A stretch of 64,000 nt of DNA from positions 19,759,001 to 19,823,000 of the forward strand of contig CM032128.1 of the NCBI GenBank assembly GCA_018894105.1, in the 5' to 3' direction. Made by a program: the position numbers and the translations under genes. Positions 55,700 through 64,000 of this stretch are shown here, piece after piece; position 1 is the stretch's first letter, and every line of letters starts with the position of its first letter. The notes under the pieces are model-generated. The model was not told the origin of the DNA. It worked only from the letters and a program-made list of their open reading frames with translations, and ran no database searches. Source of the DNA: Jacaranda mimosifolia. Taxonomy: Eukaryota; Streptophyta; Magnoliopsida; Lamiales; Bignoniaceae.

Positions 55700-57165
55700 C
55701 TCTATCTGCTAGGCCTCCACTATAATATCAATTACACCTTAAAGAGAAGGCTTTTTCCAACTCTCTGATCTCTATTATAGTCTTTTCTTAAACCCTTTCA
55801 TTGCTTCTCTTTGAGAGGTCTACGATCATCTTTAGAGTGATCTTTGCTTGCTACAAACTTTTTTGAGATGGCCTTGCTGAATAAGACGTTCAATCTTATC
55901 ATGCAATTGAAAACAATCTTAAGCATCGTGCTCTTTTTGGCAGTGGAAGGCACAATACTTCTTCGAGTATATTGAATTAGGCTTCTCCGCAATTTTTCTC
56001 AGTCTTTTAAGAATGTCTTCATTTTGTATGACCATCAAAACTTCTTTTCTAAATATGTTGAAAGAAGTGTAATGGTGAACCTCTTAATGGGTGGTTGATT
56101 GCTATTACAGTAAGGTCGATCTTCCTTGTCACCATTCCCTCCTCCCCCCCAATTTTTCTCTTAGTTGGTAGTGCCAAACTTAATTGTTTTATCTCTTCTT
56201 GAGCTATATATTTGACTTCCTGGTCAAGAAGGTGCATCATGGACTAAGGGTGCTCCCTTACCAAAATATTAGCATAGGTCTTGTGCCTTAACTCTAGAAA
56301 CAACACATCAATAAAAAAATCAAAATGAGCATTGTCAATCTTTAATATTTCACTTTTAAATAATTAAAAAATATCTCTCAATAACTCCCTTTTATTTTCT
56401 GATAGAGTGAAGATAAGTGTGTATATGATAGTTTGCTCTTCCTTTTGCTGGCAAACTGATTCAAGAACTTGTCATACAATTGATTATAACAAAAAATCGA
56501 TTTAGGCCTCAAGTTTACAAACTAATCCAAAGTGATCACTTGGAATGTGGTGACAAGCAACTTATCATGTATATACTCCTTATGGCCATGAAGTTGCATG
56601 ATATGCTCAAACTATAGAGATGCTCATTAGAGTCTGAAGATCCGTCATAGCAAGGTAGTCTTGTTAGCACCTTAGCATTGAGTGTGAGTCTTTTGCCCAA
56701 AATTTCTTGCATGAAATGAAGCTTGTGATCATTTTTCCTTTTGTGCATAGCATCTATTCTAAGGGAAAAATGGTCCGATTGGCAATGGGAAAGGTCCTTA
56801 AACTACTTGTTCAATTGCTGGACTTAGTTTATTACTTCTTCATATTTATCTCTTTTCAATATGGTGATAACTCCTGCCGGTCTCTTGATCTTTTTACCTA
56901 GTCGTGCATCAAGGTGGTGAACTGAGTCAACCACTTCTTCTTTGTGGCTGGGAGCTTGCTGCAGCATTTTTGCATGTTGTTGGTGAGCATAATGTCCTAA
57001 GGGCCTCGGGTGGTACTTGAGGCTAGGGGTGGTTTTTTCTACCTTTTGCTGCTTAAGGATGGCATCATGAACTTCTTTGCTGATAATTTGATAAAAGTGA
57101 CTAATGGTTAAGACAATCATATACTTTAGTAGGGCGCTTATGCGTCGATTAACATCTACATGCAT
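55700..57165 (-). pseudogene. gypsy-4 gag
   Basis: The N-terminal piece 57165-56824 (113 codons) is basic and polar with no recognised motif. 56748-56536 has LPCYDGSSDSNEHLYSL, the start of the Retrotrans_gag core (Y-D-G-x-x-D-P-x-E-H-L). 55992-55798 and neighbouring frames carry CAFHCQKEHDA and DCFQLHDKIERL, the zinc-finger-like end. The blocks are in order, but stops separate them. No 5' LTR was identified above 57165. Confidence 0.7.
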
Positions 57166-57666
57166 GTGAATTAGATCAACTTACAAGGAGTATTTTATTC
57201 TTTTTCTATATTTTCGTTCTCACATCACTATTATTTTTTTTCCCTAAGCAAACAAACAAGATAGTGATTTCTTCTTTAGGTTTTATCATCCAATAGTCAA
57301 ATTGAGATTCAGTCCCACCCAATCGTTTCTTATTTTCAACTCTCCATGTGAAGTTTCAGTTTTACCTTCACTCCCTAGTCACTTAAAATGGTGGAAATGA
57401 CCTCACTTTAATGTTTTTTTCCTTTATTCCTAAATCCTGATGGCCTAAGCAACTCGTCTCTCTCTCTCTCTCTCTCTCTTTTATCTATTTTCTGTTTAAC
57501 TCCATAGCAGAACACAATGCTTTTCTCTTCTTTTTTTTTCATTTTCTACAATTGGTTGCAATATATTAGCAAGAAGCAAGTCTGCTTTGTCTCCACTGTC
57601 ACACAGTAAGGCAGCATTGTAATCTTTGGCGAGCAACAATTATTTTAATTTTTTTTTAGCTTGAAA
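57166..57666. other. spacer between gypsy-4 and MULE gene; TC microsatellite
   Basis: No LTR for gypsy-4 or TIR for the MULE was found. A (TC)n tract of about 32 bp lies at about 57449-57480. Other T-rich stretches are at 57230-57242 and 57530-57540. Confidence 0.5.
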
Positions 57667-60600
57667 ATGTTGGGTAGTGGGGAAAAACTTCAAATTCAAC
57701 TGTTAAGGAGTTGTATGTATAATAGGAAACTCTATATCATGTCTATTTTTGATAGCACGACTCTAGTGAGACTGTATTTCCAACTGGAGAAAAAATGGTG
57801 TGAAATTTGCCTTCAATTCCATATAGTACGATACCTTGCTTCCCATAAAAAAATGTACGTGGCTTTGAGTGCTGATGAAGATGTGTCCAACATGATTTGC
57901 CTGCATTTGTGTTTAAAGATGGCCTTAGTTGACATGATGGTTGTCCGAAAAAGTGAACCTAGTGGATGGGGAAGGCAAAGTAGCTATGCAAGCAGGTAAA
58001 TACTTCATATCTTCAATTTCATACTGCATTTATTGTTTAGTGTACATTGTCCCAATTTTTACCTCTTTGCATTATTAGTTATATGTAGTTGTCTTACAGA
58101 ATACTTTTTCTTATGTGTTTTAGTACTTAGGTCTTGTATGTTAAATATTGAATTTGTTCATTCAGTACTTGTGCTATTCTACGTTGAATATTGTGTATGT
58201 GTGTTTTAGTACTTAGGCTTTCTATATTAAATACTAAATTTGTTCATTTCAATACTTTGGTCATCTATGCTAAATATTAAAATTTAGGATTATCCAGTGC
58301 TTGCTCTTTTATGTAACATACACTATTTGTTCATTTCAATACTTAGGTCTTCTATGTCAATACTGCAATTTTTTTTTTTGTTTATTGCTTAGTTCTTTCT
58401 ATGTTAAATAATGGATTCAGTTATTTCAGTACTTATCTCCTCCATTTAAGCACTTAAATTGTTTATTTCAGTACTTAGTTTTTCTATGTGAAATACTGAT
58501 ATTGTTTACTTAAGTACCTAGTTATCTTGTTCTTGAATACTGAAATTGCATAGTTGTCTATGTTAAATAATGGATTCAGTTATTTCAGTACTTTTATCCT
58601 CCATTTAAGCACTTAAATTGTTTATTTTAGTACTTAGTTTTTCTATGTGAAATACTGATATTGTTTACTTAAGTACCTAGTTATCTTGTTCTTCAATACT
58701 GAAATTGCACAGTTGAGTACTTGTGTATTGATCTTATAGCACTTTATTGACAATTATTAAATATTTGACTATGTTATTTCTTTGCAATGAACACCTATTT
58801 AGGAATGAAATAGAGGAGGACATTCCCTCCACAGATAAGTCACAATATGATTTAGTATTACAAAAGAATTCAATTGATGTTTGGAGTCATTGCACCCACG
58901 GAGAGGGCCAAACATTCTAGGATGCTGAAGAGTTTAGAATTAAACTTAAAAACTATATTGTTGCTACTAGAAGGTCCTTTATATGTAAGAAAAATGATTC
59001 CAAAAAGACTATAGTAATTTGTAGTGATAATAATTGCAAATGAAGAATATATGTCTCAAGGCATGAAGCTGACATACTCTTTGGTATTAGAAAATGCAAC
59101 CTAGAACATACATGTAATGAGGGTAGTCTTTAGACGAGGGGACATCCTAGAGTTGATTCTACTCGGATTACTAATGTAGCGAAAGAAAAATTGAAAGGAA
59201 AGCCCTATTACCGACCTATCAACCTGATGAAAGATAGTCATAGCAAATTTGGCATAGAGATTCCATACCATAGAGCATGGTTGAGTAAGGAAATAGCTAT
59301 ACATGATATTCATGGGACGAGCAAGGGATCCTTTGATAAGTTGAGATGCTATTGTAGGGCTGTGAAGGAAACAAATCCTTGAAGTGTTGCGGATTATGAG
59401 ATTGACCCAGTGATGCTAAATTTCAGCGATTATTTATCTGTTTCAAGCTTATCTAGTCAGCTTTCTCAGTGGATGCAGACCACTAATTTTATTGGATGGC
59501 ACTCACATGAAGAATAAGTATAAATGATGCTTATTTAGTGCTGTCACCAAGGATCCCAATGATGATATATTCACATTAGCATATACAATTATTGATGTTG
59601 AAAATGATACTAATTAGCAGTGGTTCTACTTGAAGTTGATGAGCATTTTATATTCTCACCATAGCACAGTGTTCAGTAGGTTCACTTTTTTCTTTGACCG
59701 CTGAGCTTCTTAAAGACATACCCATGGTATTTCTTGGTAGCCATCATATATACTATTTGAGACACTTGGTGGACAACTTCAAAAAGCAAGTGAGATTTTT
59801 TTGTATTTTATCAAAAACTATGTTCTCATCTAAATTAGTGTTTAAGTAATAGTTCAAGAAATCTAATGATCATATAATTTCAATTTCAAGTAATGAGAAA
59901 GTACCCCATCCACAACAAGAAACATTGGGCATCTATTTTCATGTAAATTGCATATGCTCCAACACGGCAAGAATATATTCAGCATATAAACAGCATAGTA
60001 GAGTCCATGCCTCTTGCTAGATACTTTATCATGCAGTCAAAGCCCCAATGTTAGGCAAATTCTTTATTTGCTGGAGATAGATGGTGAGTAGTTAACAACA
60101 ATAAGGCCGAATGTTGGAATAATTGGGTTAAATCTGCACGATTTATGCCCATTGCAGCTATTACCAATCATATACTCAAACAAATCATAGTTATGATGCA
60201 TAATTGATGAGAAGAATCTAATAAACTTACTAGAGTATAATGCCCGAAGCAGGAAAAGAAGCTAGTAGTAAATTATATGGCCTCTCATACACTAAAAGTG
60301 GTGAAATATAGTGGTTGGAAATTTAAGGTTAATGATCATTGACAAATCTTATGTTGTGGATTTGCAGAGCTGGAGTTGTTCATGTCGGGCATGGCAAGTT
60401 GATAGAATGCCTTGCAAGCATGCTTATATGTGTATTGAGTCTAAGTTACTGTCAGTGTATGACTTTACTAATCAATACTATCGGGTTGGGATGTATCAAC
60501 AAGCCTTCAAACTTGTACTTAACCCTATACCTACTTTTGACCTGAACATATTCGAACTAGAGGAAGAACCAACCATCTTATGCACCTGATGTGAAACCTC

Positions 60601-60750
60601 AACCATGTTGGAGGACATAGAGATTTCCATCTCAAATTGATATTCGGGTAATTAGGTATAGGTAGTGTAGTAGAACCGGGCATAACTGTTGTACATGCAA
60701 AGAATCTACGATTGGCTAAATTAACTTGACCTTGCTGACGAATCTGCTTA
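57667..60750 (+). pseudogene. MULE (MURA-type) transposase gene, one clear intron, decayed
   Basis: Exon 1 is 57667-57995, starting at the first ATG; it encodes the N-terminal PB1-like region (YVALSADEDVSNMICLHLCL) seen before plant MURA proteins. A GT donor at 57996 and an AG acceptor at 58801-58802 define an 807-bp intron that keeps the frame (codon AG|G). Exon 2 starts NEIEEDIPSTD. Around 58900-59400 the MuDR DNA-binding-like block follows (KLKNYIVATRRSFIC, CNLEHTC), then the catalytic part (YKCCLFSAVTKDPNDDIFTLAY, about 59520-59590). A SWIM zinc finger (CSCRAWQVDRMPCKHA, 60378-60425) and a C-terminal zinc knuckle-like TGHNCCTC (about 60676-60699) complete it. Stops at 58918, 59041, 59131 and 59382 and frame changes inactivate it. 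Confidence 0.82.
58400..58709 (+). repeat. 159-bp tandem duplication inside the MULE intron
   Basis: 58400-58550 and 58559-58709 are almost identical (TATGTTAAATAATGGATTCA to ATACTGAAATTGCA), with period 159. The unit is rich in the word AGTACTTA. Confidence 0.85.
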
Positions 60751-61030
60751 CCATTATATTGCATATATATGCTTGCTATACTTTCTTGTCATAACTGTGT
60801 AACAAGTATCTTTTTTATTTATTATTAATTCGTAGGAAGAGGCTGCATGAAAGGGGTACAATCAATGTACAAAGGATTGCATGGTGATCAAAGACCAATG
60901 ACATCTGCTAATTTTTGCTTTTTGAAGGACATGTCAGATCTAGACTATTTGGACTATTATGTAATAATGTTAGTTGACTTTTTGTTGAAATGTTTGGTAT
61001 TGCATATAGTGTAATACATCGCATTTTTTG
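60751..61030. other. MULE 3' flank, no gene seen
   Basis: Possible last exon sequence at about 60836-60990 (acceptor-like TTCGTAG followed by GAAGAGGCTGCATGAAAGG) with no recognised domain. Confidence 0.35.
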
Positions 61031-62660
61031 TTGTTAACAATGATACTGAATATCCCCAAAAAAGTACCCTGTTTAGGCATTTGTGTACTTCAGAACTGCG
61101 TTTATGTACTGAAACGACAATGGTTATGTACTTAAAATCCGAGGCTCTGTACTTACTTTTCCAAAGAACGAGTTTAACCTTAATTCAATGTGTGGAGCAA
61201 CCCATAAGTGACAATACATGTTGGAATGTTTGGTACTACATGCAATATAATATATCATGATTTTTAGACACTATACCAAATCTGTTGGATACCTTAAATG
61301 CAGACAAAATACCATTTTCTATTAACAATGATACTGGATATCAGAAAAAGTGCCCAATTTAGGCATTTGTATACTCCATAACTGCATTTATGTACTGAAA
61401 CGACAATGATTATGTACTTATAATCAGGGGTTCTGTACTTGCTTTTCCAAAGAACGAGTATAACATCAATTCAAGGTATAGAGCAACCCATAAGTGATAG
61501 TACATGTTAGATTGGTTGGGAGCACAAAGACCTACATCCCACTATTTGTGGTGTCATTCGTACTGGTATAAAGCACTGACGCATGAGGCAAATGAATCAC
61601 TCCGACACCCTCTTGCTACACTATCAAACCTATCATCACTAAATGAGTCATGGGTGTAATACTTCGTACTTTTATGATCATACAATGACCAAATTAAGCC
61701 AAATGGAACACAATCCCTCATGATCTCAGAATCATACTAAAAATTTAGAAAAAAAAAACCCAGTTTCGGCACTTATGTACTTCGAGATAAGGTTTATGTA
61801 CTCACCTTGACTATATTGTGTACTTGTGGTCAGGGGTTTTGTACTTGCTGTACCAAAGGTCGATATTAACCTCAATTCGATGTGTGGAACAATGTATTGG
61901 TGACCATATAACATCAAATGCATGATTTGTTGAATAAATGGTCGTGATAGTACGTGTTGGAATGATCGAAAATACAAAGACTTATATCCTACCACTTGCG
62001 GTGTCATTCGTACTAGTATAAAGCATTGATGCATGAGACAAATGAATCACTCAGACACTCCCCTCCTACACCACCGAACCTATCATCTCTAAATGAGTCT
62101 TGGGTGTAACACTTCGTGCCATTATGATCATGCAATGGCTAGATTAAGCCAAATGGAACACAATCCTTTATGCCCTAAGAATCATACTGAAAATCTAGAA
62201 AAAAGGACCCAGTTTCGGCACTTATGTACTTCGAGACAAGGATTATATAATCTTTGACTATATTATGTACTTATGGTCAGGGATTCTGCACTTGCTATTC
62301 TAAAGGCCGATTTTAATCTCAATTTGACGCGTAGAACAACACATTGGTGACCTTATAACATCAAATGCATGATTTGTTGAATAAATGTCGTGATAGTATG
62401 TGTTGGAATGGTCGGGAACACAAAAGGCCCACATCCCACCACTTGTGGTGTCATTCGTACTCGCATAAAGCACTGACGCATGAGGCAAATGAATCATTCC
62501 AACACCATCTTGCTACACTATCGAACCTATCATCACTAAATAAGTACTGTGTGTAATACTTTGTGCTCTTATGATCATGCAATGACCAAATTAGGCCGAA
62601 TGGAACCCGACCCCTTATGCCCTAAGAATCATACTGAAAATCTAGAAAAAATCTAGAGAA
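61030..62660. repeat. complex tandem array, about 450-bp unit with shorter first unit
   Basis: The marker CAGTTTCGGCACTTATGTACTT (or a diverged form) occurs at about 61065, 61357, 61764 and 62211. The marker GTGTCATTCGTACT occurs at about 61552, 62002 and 62449. Periods are about 292, 405 and 449 bp for the first marker and about 450 and 447 for the second. The first unit lacks the block containing the second marker. No long conserved ORF runs through the units. The array follows the MULE transposase. Confidence 0.8.
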
Positions 62661-62668
62661 TTATTACT

Positions 62669-63730
62669 CTAAATTAGGTTGAGATAAAAGCAAAACAATA
62701 ATGCTTCGTTGTCTGTCAGGAATGTCATTGCGCCCTCTATAATCTTTTCTCTATCGAAATTCACTTCGGCGAATTCCAAAACCTTCAACACCAACATCTC
62801 TGTACACAATAATAACACCTTACGAGATATATATATATAGTTTGCATTAAGAAAAACAGGAAGCAACATTCTTTCTCAGTAATTTTAGTATTAAAAAAAA
62901 TCAATTTATAGTACTTTTTGTTCACAATTCTGGTACTTTTACAAAGAAATCAAGTACTAAACATCAAACACCATAGTATTTAAACTCACTTCTTTAGTTT
63001 TAGTCTTCTTATTTTCATTATGTTGAGCCACTTCTTCAACATCATCAGTGTCTTTAGTTGTACCTTGGCTCCTATCTGTTACCTTTTTTTAAGCCTTTCT
63101 ACCTCTACCACAGTCTCTACGGGTGCCAACTTTGGTTCTCTTCGATGGTGTAGAGGGGGGTGGTGTGATAAACTCTTTGTCTTTTCTCTTTTTCCTCTTA
63201 TCATCTCTTGTTCTCACACCTCGAACAATAGAAAATGTATGATCGTGCTTCTTTTTGCTTTTTTCTTCATGTGGAACGTCATCTTTCCCCTCCCCCCCCC
63301 CCAACATTAGCATTAGCATCACCAACACCATCATCATCACAACTGTTATGACCATCATTACCCCCACCTGGAATCTCAAACTCATCAACAATAGACTCCA
63401 TATGTGATTTCTCATAATTGTGTTGAGCAGTAACAACGTCATTACTGCCCTTTTCTTTATCTTTCTCTTCTTCATTCTCCTTCTCCTCCTCTTCTTCAGT
63501 CATCTTCTCTTCATCACCTTCATTTTCTTTCCTCTCCAAAATTGCAATTTTGTGCTTCAACAATTCAACTTCTTCATTTTTCTGCCTTAATTGAGCTTCA
63601 AAACTTAAAGCATCATAGCTTGACATTAAAGGAACATATACAATGAGCACAACATTATTACTATAATAGCAAAGTAAACTTCAAGTAGCAATCATGTGCA
63701 TCTAAATAATTACTTACATTGAAGCGATAA
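62669..63730 (-). pseudogene. acidic coiled-coil protein gene fragment, frame-split at a C run
   Basis: On the reverse strand 63650-63279 encodes a coiled coil (LRQKNEEVELLKHKIAILER) followed by a very acidic Glu/Lys run and a Gly/Asp-rich tail. The reading then shifts frame at an 11-base C run (63292-63302) and continues as GKDDVPHEEKSKKKHDHTFS, ...FITPPPSTPSKRTKV, ending at 63089. A further open piece at 62869-62669 could be a downstream exon. Sequences of this kind occur in proteins carried by plant MULEs next to Ulp1-like protease domains, but no protease motif is visible here. The function is not assigned. Part of the gene may lie beyond the window. Confidence 0.5.
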
Positions 63731-64000
63731 GTTTTTCCTTCTCAGGAAAGGGATAGATAGGCACAATCTGTTACAATAATAATTTACACATTCTTTCAAA
63801 TGTCAAACTCTTAGGGAATCATTCTAAGCATAAATAATAAACTTTTACCTTTTTCCTTTTAATCTGCTTAAAAGTTTTCTCTGTATCAGCCACATTCTTC
63901 AAGATCTTGCTGTCAGCCCACTAAAAGAACCGCGAGCATGCATGCAAACATTTCAGTTTCCCTAAAGAAGGAATGTGCTCATGTAGCCATCCCTGTCGTT
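63731..64000. other. window end, possible continuation of the reverse-strand gene
   Basis: Lys/Phe-rich reading on the reverse strand (around 63850-63920, with possible exon borders) suggests upstream exons of the acidic protein gene. It is too short to define. Confidence 0.3.

Noticed and set aside
61732..62034. 100-codon ORF on the reverse strand
   Set aside because: Falls in the 450-bp tandem array and is not kept open in the other units.

Overview
The window looks like heterochromatic, repeat-packed nuclear DNA of a flowering plant. It shows Ty3/gypsy elements with plant-type antisense ORFs, Ty1/copia elements with long LTRs, a Mutator-like (MULE) transposase gene with an intron, CACTA and Tourist-type DNA-transposon pieces, and an endogenous plant pararetrovirus (Caulimoviridae). 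I found no intact host gene, tRNA, rRNA or CRISPR array. Nearly every coding stretch carries stops or frameshifts, so this is a graveyard of nested mobile elements. The species cannot be named from this sequence alone.

Layout. (1) 1-6.5 kb: an AT-rich flank, then gypsy-1 (+), a gag-bearing element with a 323-bp LTR (207-529), decayed gag, 3' tandem repeats and a reverse-strand additional ORF (aORF) ending near 6.0 kb. (2) 8.5-38.3 kb: gypsy-2 (+), a gag-plus-aORF element without RT or integrase, bounded by related LTRs (8505-9063 and 37818-38343). Its aORF is split by a copia element, copia-A (about 11.36-35.79 kb). Copia-A's RT gene is split by a Mutator-like terminal-inverted-repeat element (13423-33260). 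That element's AT-rich interior holds the endogenous pararetrovirus (13.72-20.70 kb, - strand) and gypsy-3 (20912-32167, +). Gypsy-3 is a Tat-like element with three LTR copies flanked by the 5-bp duplication ATATT. The nest is therefore four levels deep. (3) 38.3-44.3 kb: gypsy-5 (-), the same LTR family as gypsy-1, interrupted by a copia solo LTR (40206-42467, duplication CTTTT). (4) 44.3-45.1 kb: a CACTA end fragment carrying a Tourist-like MITE. (5) 45.8-57.2 kb: a copia solo LTR (45821-48064, duplication TCTTC), and gypsy-4 (-; gag, protease, RT, integrase) interrupted by copia-C (48704-52769, duplication GTTCT). (6) 57.7-60.8 kb: a decayed MULE transposase gene with one clear intron. It is followed by an array of about 450-bp tandem repeats (61.0-62.7 kb) and a reverse-strand gene for an acidic coiled-coil protein (62.7-63.7 kb) that may belong to the same MULE.

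How the parts relate. Gypsy-1, -2 and -5 keep LTRs, gag, 3' tandem repeats and (for -1 and -2) the antisense aORF but lack RT and integrase. Any past movement would have needed enzymes from autonomous relatives such as gypsy-3 or gypsy-4. In both of those the RT catalytic motif now reads Y-x-N-D instead of Y-x-D-D, through a CpG-type transition. Element boundaries rest on direct reading of terminal motifs and target-site duplications. Family and lineage names are inferences from motifs remembered from those families.
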